Notes under the pieces: generated by a model
Told to the model about the DNA's origin: nothing
The model's database searches: none
The model's input: only the letters and a program-made list of their open reading frames with translations
Assembly: GCF_031127815.1 (NCBI RefSeq)
Contig: NZ_JARXHY010000002.1
Span: 488,936-552,935, forward strand
Direction of reading: 5' to 3'
Length of the DNA: 64,000 nt
Source of the DNA: Pelagicoccus sp. SDUM812003
GTDB lineage: Bacteria > Verrucomicrobiota > Verrucomicrobiia > Opitutales > Opitutaceae
Made by a program: the position numbers and the translations under genes
In this document: positions 1 through 8,000 of the stretch, one piece after another
Layout of the letters: each line of letters starts with the position of its first letter
Position numbering within the stretch: position 1 is the stretch's first letter

Positions 1-1154
1 ACGCCGTTGGGGATTATGCCACCGCCACCGGGAGGCGGCAGAGCAGCGCCGCCGGTCAGCGCCCGCGCATTGTCCTGGTCAACGAGGGCGCCCGTTTCCC
101 AATCGAACATCAGGCCATGTATGTCCCAGTAGATGGGCTTGAGGCCATGGCTGTTGGCCGAGTCGACGACGTACTTGTGAAAGTAGGTGCGAGAGGCGAG
201 ATGCAGCTTGAGGTCGTCTCCCGTCAGGTCCGCCTGATCAGTACGTTTTCTGGCGGCGAACTCCCCTACGATAACCGGATACCCCTGACTGATGAATCGG
301 TCCGCCATCAGTTGAAACATAGCGTCGACGTCATCCTCCTCGTCGAAGGTCGCATTGCGATCGGTCCGCGTAGGATGATGGTAGTCCTGCCCCCAGAAGT
401 AGGACATGTTGCCCCATTCCGCGTCCTCCTCCATCAACGCGAAGGGAAACGGCGTGTAGTGATGGATCTCAAGCGCCAGTCGGCCAGGCGTCGAATCCTC
501 CGGCATCGAGGTGATCAGCTGATCGGAGTACTCCCAGTTGGTGTTCGGGCCCTGCACCACAAGCCAGCGATTCGTGTTGTTGCCCCCAGTGGCGCGGACG
601 GCGCTGATGAAGGTGTTGTAGTAGGTGCGCAGGGTCGCCCACTCCTCTGGCGTATGGCATTCCGGCTCGTTGGCCCCCGCGAAGAGCAGGTGGTTGTCGT
701 AGCCGGCGAAGGCGGTCGCGATCTGCGTCCAGTAGGACTGCATCTTCGCGTTGATCGTCGGATCCACCGTGTCAGTGATATTTCTTTCAAACCAGCCGTC
801 GTCCCAGTGGATATTCAAGAGGACGTAGAAGTCCCTGGCATAGCACCAATCGACCACTTCCTTGACGCGAGCCATCCAGGCGGGATCGATCTGAAAGGTG
901 GATTGATCCGCATGGCTGTCCCACGCCACCGGGAGGCGGATCGTGTTGAATCCAGAGTCGGCTACGGCGTCGATGATGGCTTCAGAAGCAGCGGGCCCCC
1001 AGTAGCCTTCGCCATTCGGTGGCTCCAGGGTGTTTCCGAGATTCCACCCGTAAGTGGGTGTAGGCAACTGCGCGAACGCAGCTAAAGGGAAAAACAATAA
1101 GGCAGCGATGCCGATCGCCGTCATATGAATCCTACGAAGTGTTACGTTATTCAT
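1..1154 (-). CDS. Exported GH5 endoglucanase (cellulase), C-terminus beyond the window
   Basis: This reverse-strand frame runs off the left edge; 384 codons are visible. The product starts with a signal peptide (charged MNNVTLRRIH, then a hydrophobic stretch ending AAFA-Q) and continues as a GH5 TIM barrel. The YGWNLGNTLEP motif lies near residue 35, the acid/base Glu is about residue 163 in ANEPE, and the nucleophile Glu is about residue 298 in VGEFAA. The visible end is a Pro/Gly-rich stretch typical of a linker to a further domain. GH5 enzymes of this type hydrolyse beta-1,4-glucans outside the cell. I chose the ATG at 1154 because it supplies the charged n-region; an ATG at 1124 has a better placed AGGA and is the alternative. 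Family assignment is firm; exact substrate is not. Confidence 0.9.
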   Translation of the reverse strand, partial: MNNVTLRRIHMTAIGIAALLFFPLAAFAQLPTPTYGWNLGNTLEPPNGEGYWGPAASEAIIDAVADSGFNTIRLPVAWDSHADQSTFQIDPAWMARVKEVVDWCYARDFYVLLNIHWDDGWFERNITDTVDPTINAKMQSYWTQIATAFAGYDNHLLFAGANEPECHTPEEWATLRTYYNTFISAVRATGGNNTNRWLVVQGPNTNWEYSDQLITSMPEDSTPGRLALEIHHYTPFPFALMEEDAEWGNMSYFWGQDYHHPTRTDRNATFDEEDDVDAMFQLMADRFISQGYPVIVGEFAARKRTDQADLTGDDLKLHLASRTYFHKYVVDSANSHGLKPIYWDIHGLMFDWETGALVDQDNARALTGGAALPPPGGGGIIPNG

Positions 1155-1744
1155 TCTGAGCTACGACGCGGAGTATTCGCGCATCCGACAGGATGCCTGT
1201 TCATCCGCGTATTCTTGGGGTTGTCTTGTTGAGGTATGTATCCACGTCACTCCTACAGAACCATGCTGTACGGCCAAGGAACCATCATTCGAAGTGAGGG
1301 GGCAAACGGGGACAGTTTTGAGTGACCTTTTCGGAATATTGAAATTGCCAATACGGTCTCCTCATAAGTTACGAAAACGGTCGCCGCTCGCATATCCCGA
1401 AAACTCGCGACAAAATTCGCCAGCGAGACGACGACTCCCCGAAAGCTGGGGAAGCCGGACAAATCTTTTCGTACGCAAAGCCTCCCCCTAGAAACTGCCA
1501 AGAAACGACACGGAAACTACGATCACATGAACTAGCGACAAACCACATCTTGCATAAATCGTCCCGAAACAACACGATTTGAAAGACCGCGAACGTCTGG
1601 CCTTACGTTCATCAACCAACGGTGCCGAGAACAACGTATTGAGAGTGCCGATACTCAACATATATGAACCCGCCAACGAGCTCAAAATCAACCTCAGAGG
1701 TTGCAAAAAGATCGCACATCAAGGTGTCGATTCAAACTCCAAAC
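1155..1744. other. Intergenic region, no supportable gene
   Basis: About 590 bases between the divergent GH5 gene and the small forward gene. Short frames exist on both strands but overlap each other, have no recognisable domains and no ribosome binding sites. I see no clear terminator or operator here. Confidence 0.5.
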
Positions 1745-2176
1745 ATGACAGCAGCGAGCTATTTTTCACTCGACCTAAACCTAGTGCTCGAATTCGTCGA
1801 AGGGCCGTCGTCGGTTGATGATATTCTCACTCTGAAAAGCATTCCGGCGCGCACGGGATATGTGAACTCCCAAACCAGGGTCCTCGCTTTCGTCGAATCC
1901 GATCACCCTATCGACTCAACTCAACTCAGCTGCTTCGGCGCTCGACTCATGAGCGAGTTGCCCGAGTATGCAGGCACACGTACTGCAGTCGTCACTCGAT
2001 ACGTCGGCCCAACCACTCGCGTGACTAAACTTGCCTACGACGTTGCCAACCACCAATCGATCAGGGCTTTCACCACTCTGCCCATGGCGTTGAATTTCCT
2101 CTCTCTTTCGCGCAAGGAGCTTCTCGAAGCGTTTCCCGACGCGCAAAGATTGCTCCTCTCGCAATGCGCTCAGTGA
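1745..2176 (+). CDS. Hypothetical protein, possibly STAS/SpoIIAA-like
   Basis: A 143-residue soluble protein counted from the ATG at 1745. The frame is open further upstream to 1664, but that part is low-complexity and polar. There is no signal peptide. The pattern (LDLNLVLEF near the start, a middle segment RVLAFVESDHPID, then TRTAVVTRYVG, and a closing IRAFTTLPMALNFL) resembles the alternating strand/helix layout of small SpoIIAA/STAS-type proteins that end in a 'RVF..LDEAL.WL' helix. That resemblance is inference; no catalytic motif is visible. It lies 130 bases upstream of the GH2 gene in the same direction but need not be functionally tied to it. Confidence 0.5.
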   Translation: MTAASYFSLDLNLVLEFVEGPSSVDDILTLKSIPARTGYVNSQTRVLAFVESDHPIDSTQLSCFGARLMSELPEYAGTRTAVVTRYVGPTTRVTKLAYDVANHQSIRAFTTLPMALNFLSLSRKELLEAFPDAQRLLLSQCAQ

Positions 2177-2308
2177 GGATTTCCGGAGCGGCGAACACGA
2201 CCATAGGCGTCGTCCCGATAACTAGGGACTCTTGACAACTTGCCATGTAGCGAACGATCGCGAAGCTACCACCGGTTACTCTCTCAAACCGCTCTCATTC
2301 ATCGTAAA

Positions 2309-5101
2309 ATGCCCCTCTTTACTTTCGTTCGCCACACTCTGCTCAGCCTCGCAATCGGAGCTTGTCTCCACGCCTCCCCGACCGAGACGCTCTACCTCTC
2401 TGGGACTGGAAGCGACGATACCGTCGATTGGGATTTCAAGGTCAATGGCGGGCGAAACAGCGGCGCTTGGAGCTCCATCCCCGTTCCTTCGAATTGGGAA
2501 ATGCAAGGCTTCGGCACTTACCACTACTACAAGGACTGGGGCGATTCCGCCGCCCCCGACTCGCTCGGCCAATATCGCCACCGTTTCACCGTTCCTGCTG
2601 AATGGGCAGGCAAGCATGTCGAAATCGTCTTCGGGGCCTCAATGACCGACACCGCTGTCCGCATCAACGGCGTACCCGCTGGCCCGGTACACCAAGGCGG
2701 TTTTTATCAATTCTCCTACGACATCACAGATCTGCTGAACTACGGAGACTCGAACCTGATCGAAGTCGATGTATCCAAATTTTCAGACGACGAATCGGTG
2801 AACCGGGCTGAACGTGCCGCCGACTATTGGCTCTTCGGCGGCATCTACCGCCCCGTTTGGCTCGAAGCGAAACCATCTAACCACATCGAGCGAATGGCCG
2901 TCGACGCCAAGGCGGATGGCAGCTTCACCGTCGACGCCTACCTCGAGAACGACTCGAACGCTGCTACCCTGCAAGCAGAGGTCTTCACCCTTGACGGCAC
3001 CCGTATAGCGAAAACGCAAAGACTCCCAATCGAGCCCGGTCAGCCGCAGGCTCGCCTCGCCGGTCTCGCTAAAAACATCGAACCCTGGTCCGCCGAATAC
3101 CCAAACCTCTACTCCCTACGCCTCACTCTTCGCGCGAAAAACGCAGTCATCCACCAGACCGAATCAACCATCGGATTCCGCACCATCGAACTTCGTCCTC
3201 AAGATGGCTTCTACCTCAACGGTGAAAAGATTATCCTGAAAGGCTCCAACCGCCACAGCATCTGGCCCGACACCGGTCGCGCCACCAACGCCACTCTCAG
3301 CGAAAAGGACGTCCTACTGATGAAGGAAATGAACATGAATGCTGTCCGCATGAGCCATTATCCGCCGGATACTCACTTCCTCGAAGCGTGCGATCGCCTG
3401 GGCCTCTACGTCATCGACGAACTCGGAGGTTGGCAGAAATCCTACGACGCGGAGGTAGGAAGCAAGCTTGTAAGGGAAACTGTGATACGAGACGTCAATC
3501 ATCCTTCCATACTCCTCTGGGCTAACGGAAACGAAGGCGGATGGAATATCGAGCTCGACGACGACTTCGACCTTTACGATCCGCAAAACCGCCCCGTCAT
3601 CCATCCTTGGGCCAACTTCGGCGGCATCAATACCAGCCACTACGAATCCTACAACTCGGGCACCGACTGGTTTTTCCAGGGCGACGATCTCTTCATGCCC
3701 ACCGAATTCCTCCACGGACTCTACGATGGCGGACACGGCGCCGGACTCGACGACTGGTGGAAGGCTATCCTCGCCCACCCTATGGGCCTCGGAGGCTTTC
3801 TCTGGTCCTTCGCCGATGAAGGCATTGTCCGCGATGATCAAGGCGGTCGCATCGATGTCGCTGGCAACGCGGCACCTGATGGCATCGTCGGACCCTATCG
3901 CGAAAAAGAAGGCAGCTTCTACACCATCAAAGAAATCTGGGCCCCGATCTACCTGCCACAAAGCGAAGTCGACTTTCTCCCCTCCAGCTTCGGAGGAAGT
4001 CTCGAAATCGAAAACCGATACGACTTCACCAACCTCGATCAAATCGTATTCAAATGGAACCTACAGGTCCTTGAAGGCGATTCACTCGAAAAAGCTAAAC
4101 TTCATACCATCGCAAACGGACAATCCAAAGGTCCGGACGTCCAACCGAATCGCCGTGGCGAACTGCAGCTACACTTGCCAAACGACTGGTCGCATGCCGA
4201 TTTCTTCGCCCTCACCGCAATCGATCCCCACGGTCGCGAAATCTACACCTGGACCTGGTCGCTCCGACATCCTGATACGATCGTCAGTCGCTACATTTCC
4301 AGCAACGCAACGGCGCAAGCCAGTTCCCAATCCACCACGGACTCGATCGTCATAAGCGCAGACGATATCGAAGTCAGACTGGACCCAAATACCGGAACTC
4401 TCCAATCTCTACGCTCAGGCGCCATCGTTTCACCAATGAGCAACGGTCCCATTCTCTTGACCGGAAATAGCGAACTGAAAAGCGTCGAGACAGAAGACGG
4501 TGCCGCTACCTTCCACTACGAAGGTGACCTTCGATTTGTTCGCTGGGAATTGCTCGATTCGGGCTGGTTGCAATTGGATTATCACTACGCCTACGAACGC
4601 GAAAAACCGCTTACCTACTTAGGCGTGACCTTCGACTACGACGAAAGCCAGATCGAGGGGATGCGCTGGCTGGGCAAAGGCCCCTACAGGGTGTGGAAAA
4701 ATCGCCGCAAAGGCGTCGAGTTCGGACTCTGGCATAAGGACTACAACGACACCGTCACCGGCATGAGCTGGACCTATCCAGAATTCAAAGGCTTCCACGA
4801 AGATGTCTACTGGGCCCAGCTCCAGAACGACGTAGCGCCGCTCGACATCCTGATCGCCTCGCCGGACCTCTACTTCCGTCTCTTCACCCCTAGCGAAGCT
4901 CCCGATCCTCGATCTACCCACGTCGACTTTCCCCACGGCGACATCTCATTTCTTCACTCGATCGCCCCGATCGGCACCAAGTTCAAGACAGCCGACCAGC
5001 ACGGTCCAGCCGGCGCTCCCACTTGGGTGAGCCGAGGTCGCTACCATGGCTTCTCCGGCCGCGTCTACCTGCGAATCGGTGACAGACTCGAAGACAATTG
5101 A
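2309..5101 (+). CDS. Exported glycoside hydrolase family 2 (beta-galactosidase-like)
   Basis: The product is 930 residues from the ATG at 2309; the open frame extends to 2240 but that part is not signal-like. A signal peptide (FVRHTLLSLAIGACLHA) is followed by a jelly-roll sugar-binding domain (about 30-200), an Ig-like domain, the GH2 TIM barrel (about 310-600) and a C-terminal beta-galactosidase small-chain-type domain with WLGKGPYRVWKNR. The acid/base Glu is E409 in GNEGGW and the nucleophile is E466 in MPTEFLHG. The enzyme probably removes beta-linked galactose or a related sugar (possibly a uronic acid) from oligosaccharides in the periplasm or outside. A close paralogue of the same architecture lies at 56642-59428; unlike that copy, this one has no LacI-type operator upstream. 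Confidence 0.9.
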   Translation: MPLFTFVRHTLLSLAIGACLHASPTETLYLSGTGSDDTVDWDFKVNGGRNSGAWSSIPVPSNWEMQGFGTYHYYKDWGDSAAPDSLGQYRHRFTVPAEWAGKHVEIVFGASMTDTAVRINGVPAGPVHQGGFYQFSYDITDLLNYGDSNLIEVDVSKFSDDESVNRAERAADYWLFGGIYRPVWLEAKPSNHIERMAVDAKADGSFTVDAYLENDSNAATLQAEVFTLDGTRIAKTQRLPIEPGQPQARLAGLAKNIEPWSAEYPNLYSLRLTLRAKNAVIHQTESTIGFRTIELRPQDGFYLNGEKIILKGSNRHSIWPDTGRATNATLSEKDVLLMKEMNMNAVRMSHYPPDTHFLEACDRLGLYVIDELGGWQKSYDAEVGSKLVRETVIRDVNHPSILLWANGNEGGWNIELDDDFDLYDPQNRPVIHPWANFGGINTSHYESYNSGTDWFFQGDDLFMPTEFLHGLYDGGHGAGLDDWWKAILAHPMGLGGFLWSFADEGIVRDDQGGRIDVAGNAAPDGIVGPYREKEGSFYTIKEIWAPIYLPQSEVDFLPSSFGGSLEIENRYDFTNLDQIVFKWNLQVLEGDSLEKAKLHTIANGQSKGPDVQPNRRGELQLHLPNDWSHADFFALTAIDPHGREIYTWTWSLRHPDTIVSRYISSNATAQASSQSTTDSIVISADDIEVRLDPNTGTLQSLRSGAIVSPMSNGPILLTGNSELKSVETEDGAATFHYEGDLRFVRWELLDSGWLQLDYHYAYEREKPLTYLGVTFDYDESQIEGMRWLGKGPYRVWKNRRKGVEFGLWHKDYNDTVTGMSWTYPEFKGFHEDVYWAQLQNDVAPLDILIASPDLYFRLFTPSEAPDPRSTHVDFPHGDISFLHSIAPIGTKFKTADQHGPAGAPTWVSRGRYHGFSGRVYLRIGDRLEDN

Positions 5102-5419
5102 TCGGTTCAGTTCAGAATTGAGTAAAACGAGTCTCGGAACGGAGAAGGACACGATTCACAGTACTCGCTCGCAGACTTGATTCGGAGCCCCCTTCCCTGG
5201 ATCGAGATACCAAAGTAGCCACCTCTTAAACCTCATGGCGCTAGGCGCAGCGTTTTAAGCGAAGCCCCGAAGGCAAAGGCAGAGTCAATCTCGGATCTCC
5301 CACCATTTAGGAAACAAACGACAAAGCACCTTCGGGCTTTTTGCGCTCCGTTAAGGATGAACGCCTCCTGATTCGAGAAGAAGAAAGAGCCATGCTTGCC
5401 TCCACAATGCGCGAGCGAC
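5102..5419. other. Intergenic region between convergent genes
   Basis: About 320 bases between the GH2 stop and the 3' end of the reverse-strand regulator. It contains a small UUCG-type hairpin (5323-5342) that could end the GH2 transcript. I found no convincing small gene. Confidence 0.5.
5323..5342 (+). terminator. Possible rho-independent terminator of the GH2 gene
   Basis: AAAGC and GCTTT pair around a CC-TTC-GG inner loop with one bulged A, followed by a short T run (CTTTTTG). The stem is short, so this is a moderate call; its position 220 bases after the GH2 stop suits a terminator. Confidence 0.4.
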
Positions 5420-7045
5420 CTAATCCTCCCAAGGTCGCTGCTTCGACCTGAGCTCGATGCCCAGCTTCTTCATACGCGAGGCCAAGGTACTCGGCTTCAA
5501 GCCTAATAAGGCGGACGCTCCTTCCGCTCCATAGACTTGTCCTTCGGTCTGTTTCAAGGCCTTCAGGATATTGCGGCGTTGCAATGCCACCATCTGAGAC
5601 TCGTTCAGAATCCGGTCGTCCGAATCCTGTTTTCCTTTGGAGTCAACGGGCTCGGAACTCTGTTCGAACACCTCGAAATGCAAACGCTTGCCCCGACTCG
5701 TAATCAAGGCGCGCTCGACCTGATTCTGCAGCTCACGAACGTTTCCAGGCCAATTGTAGTTCGAGAGCGCTTGTAGTTGCGCTTTGCTGACAGTGGGAAG
5801 TTTCATCCCGTGGCGCTTGGAAAGATGCTTCAGGAAGTGCGCCACCAAGGACGGGATGTCCTCAGACCGCTCGCGTAGCGGCGGCGCTTCAATGGGGAAC
5901 ACGTTCAAACGATAGAAAAGATCCTCGCGGAAGCGCTTTTCCGCAACTTCCACTCTGAGGTCGCGATTGGTCGCAGCGATGATTCGCACATCCACGTGCC
6001 GGGTCCGGTCCTCACCCACTCGCTCGTATTGCCCTTCTTGCAAGACACGAAGCAGCTTCGCCTGGAGATCGATTGGCATCTCACCGATTTCATCTAAAAA
6101 GAGCGTGCCGCCCGCTGCAGCCTCGAAGCGACCTGGCCGATCGCGAAGGGCCCCGGTAAACGCCCCTTTAGCGTGTCCAAAGAGTTCGCTTTCAAACAAG
6201 CTCGCGGGAATTCCGGCGCAATTCACCCGAATCAATGGCTTCTCCTTGCGTTGACTGCGACGATGGATCTCGCGGGCGATCAATTCCTTGCCAGTACCCG
6301 ATTCGCCAGTCACCAGCACGCTGGCGTCCGTACCGGAAACGAGCTCTATTTTGGAAATGATGTGCTGAACGGGCTCGCTTCGACCTACGATCTCCCCGAA
6401 CGATCGAGTCTCCTCGACCTCATCGCGAAGGTATTGGTTTTCCAACTCCAAACGCTCATGCAGTTCCCGGATCTTTTCGAACGCCTCCGCATTCGCAATC
6501 GCCATCGCCAAATGATCCGCCACCATCCTTTGGAAGCGGGCCAGATCCCGGTCGATTTCTCGACGGACGAAAATGCCAAGCACCCCGAGAATCTTTCCAC
6601 GAAACAACAAGGGCTGAGCGTTGATCCCCTTCACCCCCTCGTCGATAGCCCACTTCGGGTCAGCGACCCAGCTGCGATCCTCGCTGAGATTGATCATGAC
6701 CGATTGCCCGGTTTGCGCCACATGGCCAACCTTTCGAACTCCGATCGGGAACCGCGAGAAACGTCCATCCAGACGACTCCACACTTCGCCCGGATTGGCG
6801 ATCGAGCGTCCGCTACTCGCCACCAAATGCATGCACTCCACTTTCTGCGGGCATTCCTCCGACAACGCGCAGCTCTCGCAAATGTCAGCTTTCCCAAGTT
6901 GCCAAATGCGGACCAATGCCACGTCGTCCCAAGCGGAAATCTCGCGCACAGCCAAGGACAGCAAGCGTTGACAACTATGCTCCAGCGGGAGCTTCAACAA
7001 CAAGTCCGCCAGAGACTCGACCTCCTTCGCTAACGCGGCAACCAT
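5420..7045 (-). CDS. Sigma-54-dependent activator with cysteine-rich GAF sensor (regulator A)
   Basis: A bacterial enhancer-binding protein of 541 residues from the ATG at 7045; the upstream 60 codons of open frame are not conserved-looking. Residues 1-200 are a GAF-type sensor carrying C56-x2-C59-x5-C65-x5-C71, a spacing that suggests a metal or Fe-S site. The AAA+ domain contains Walker A GESGTGKE and the GAFTGA loop needed to contact sigma-54 RNA polymerase, followed by FLDEIGEM. A Fis-type helix-turn-helix ends the protein ([21 protein letters not shown]). The DNA site and signal are unknown; a redox or NO-type signal is an inference from the cysteines. Two palindromes lie just upstream (7058-7071 and 7110-7125). 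It follows the STAS/MSMEG_0570-like pair in the same direction with a 128-base gap. Confidence 0.9.
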   Translation of the reverse strand: MVAALAKEVESLADLLLKLPLEHSCQRLLSLAVREISAWDDVALVRIWQLGKADICESCALSEECPQKVECMHLVASSGRSIANPGEVWSRLDGRFSRFPIGVRKVGHVAQTGQSVMINLSEDRSWVADPKWAIDEGVKGINAQPLLFRGKILGVLGIFVRREIDRDLARFQRMVADHLAMAIANAEAFEKIRELHERLELENQYLRDEVEETRSFGEIVGRSEPVQHIISKIELVSGTDASVLVTGESGTGKELIAREIHRRSQRKEKPLIRVNCAGIPASLFESELFGHAKGAFTGALRDRPGRFEAAAGGTLFLDEIGEMPIDLQAKLLRVLQEGQYERVGEDRTRHVDVRIIAATNRDLRVEVAEKRFREDLFYRLNVFPIEAPPLRERSEDIPSLVAHFLKHLSKRHGMKLPTVSKAQLQALSNYNWPGNVRELQNQVERALITSRGKRLHFEVFEQSSEPVDSKGKQDSDDRILNESQMVALQRRNILKALKQTEGQVYGAEGASALLGLKPSTLASRMKKLGIELRSKQRPWED

Positions 7046-7057
7046 GGTACTCTGAAA

Positions 7058-7071
7058 CACGAGATCTCGTG
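7058..7071. promoter_or_regulatory. Palindrome CACGA-GATC-TCGTG before regulator A
   Basis: A perfect 14-bp palindrome, 12 bases before the start codon of regulator A. The same CACGA-N4-TCGTG arrangement occurs at 10228-10241 before another gene of the region, and a related CTCGA-AATA-TCGAG at 24508-24523. This suggests a dimeric regulator site, perhaps an activator site of one of the sigma-54 regulators. Confidence 0.4.
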
Positions 7072-7109
7072 ACCGGGCAACACAATACTTCGTGATTTTC
7101 AAAGCTGCT

Positions 7110-7125
7110 CTCGTTTTGAAACGAG
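7110..7125. promoter_or_regulatory. Inverted repeat CTCGTTT-TG-AAACGAG
   Basis: A perfect inverted repeat of 7-base arms in the 128-base gap between the MSMEG_0570-like gene and regulator A. It could be an operator, or a weak hairpin ending the upstream transcript; it has no T run. Confidence 0.3.
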
Positions 7126-7173
7126 CCCGAAAACGTTTGCTATCTATATAAACGAACTCGAAAACGCGGACGG

Positions 7174-7458
7174 CTAGATCTTGACGATTCTCAGTTTCGC
7201 GGACGGTTCCAGCGACGAGCTCCAACCTTCGATGTTCGCGATCGATGCGGCCGCTCCACTACAGACAAATCCGAACGTTGCCTCTACCCGCGAGGAGGCT
7301 TCGTCCAAAGCGATCCGTGATTTGGATACAAATTCCTCCACGGTCAGAACCTCCCCGCTTTTGAAATACTGACGTGCGATAGAGCTTGGCGAATAGCAGT
7401 CGCGAATCGATTGATCCGGTAGTTCAACGGTGAAAGCCCTGTAGCGTTCGGTTTGCAT
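7174..7458 (-). CDS. MSMEG_0570-like small protein (nitrogen starvation response family)
   Basis: A 94-residue protein without signal peptide. Its layout is characteristic: a short N-terminal strand region, D-x-Y-S-P-S-S near residues 19-24 (CYSPSSIARQYF), EEFVSKSRIALDEASSRVE in the middle and FGFVCSGAAASIANIE with a conserved-looking Cys. From memory this matches the MSMEG_0570 family, normally found in a nitrilase/nitrogen-starvation gene cluster. None of that cluster's other genes (radical SAM, nitrilase, flavoprotein) is seen here. Start at 7458 is chosen because the longer frame to 7554 overlaps the STAS gene. It lies 29 bases after the STAS gene and is probably cotranscribed from the -24/-12-like element at 7818-7836. 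Function unknown. Confidence 0.6.
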   Translation of the reverse strand: MQTERYRAFTVELPDQSIRDCYSPSSIARQYFKSGEVLTVEEFVSKSRIALDEASSRVEATFGFVCSGAAASIANIEGWSSSLEPSAKLRIVKI

Positions 7459-7487
7459 AGGAATACTGCTTTTTTCGTAGTTCAAGT

Positions 7488-7769
7488 TCAGTGGCGCTCC
7501 GGTCCTGGGCGAGTTTGATAGCGAAGGAGCGATTCCGAGAGGTACGGTTGGCACTTTAGAAGAACTACTCCCTTAGCTCTCAGCGAACAAAGAAACGCAA
7601 CGGCATGGCGGTCGAAACGATCCACCGCCTCAAGCTCCACTTGAACAGGCTGGCCGCCGCCGATTTGAGCTAGCTCCCTTTCCAATGTTTCAAGAGTCCC
7701 CTCAGTGAGATCCCCCTCGACAGCGAGAGTTGTGGCGTTTGCCGTGTTAGTTGTAGTCACTCTGATCAT
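7488..7769 (-). CDS. Small STAS-domain protein
   Basis: A 93-residue protein starting MIRV, built as a single STAS domain: TLAVEGDLTEGTLETLERELA, then VQVELEAVDRFDRHAVAFLCSL. In anti-anti-sigma STAS proteins the loop after the central strand reads D-S-[ST/AG]; here it is D-R-H, so the usual phosphorylated Ser is absent. It is the close relative of the STAS protein at 24686-24940, which shares the MIRV start, the D-R motif and the closing CQPYLSE[SA]LL. Both sit beside sigma-54 activators, so they may sense or relay signals to them; this is inference. The track frame to 7820 is longer, but the paralogue supports the start at 7769. Confidence 0.8.
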   Translation of the reverse strand: MIRVTTTNTANATTLAVEGDLTEGTLETLERELAQIGGGQPVQVELEAVDRFDRHAVAFLCSLRAKGVVLLKCQPYLSESLLRYQTRPGPERH

Positions 7770-7817
7770 ACTCGCGATTACCAAATGCGGATCGGTGGAT
7801 TGCCGCTGGTCGGAATA

Positions 7818-7836
7818 CAAACAGGTCCCGTGCCAA
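7818..7836 (-). promoter_or_regulatory. Sigma-54-like promoter before the STAS/MSMEG_0570-like genes
   Basis: Reverse-strand TTGGCACGGGACCTGTTT. The -24 part matches the sigma-54 consensus (TTGGCACG); the -12 part has TG at the right spacing (GG-N10-G) but T instead of the usual C. The predicted start near 7809 leaves a leader of about 40 bases. The same 18 bases occur at 20356-20373 before the glutamate-synthase-like operon. Confidence 0.6.
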
Positions 7837-8000
7837 GAAACCCCGACGTGACCTAAGCAACTGTAGTTCAGAAGTATAAATAAAACGCCACCCGCCGCGG
7901 CCCTTTCAGAGACTGCTCCAGCCCGCTAAGTTTCGTGGCCCCCGCGAAATATCGAAGTCCAGTTCTCGAGGGCGCCCGAAAGCTTATTCAGGCACACGCC

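Noticed and set aside
117..1085. Forward open frame of 322 codons over the GH5 gene
   Set aside because: It is the complement of the GH5 coding region, has Val/Arg-rich shadow composition and no domain; the reverse frame has a signal peptide and catalytic motifs.
3314..4042. Reverse open frame inside the first GH2 gene
   Set aside because: Antisense shadow of the GH2 TIM barrel, without independent motifs.
6173..7033. Forward 286-codon frame over regulator A
   Set aside because: Antisense shadow of the AAA+ and GAF coding sequence.
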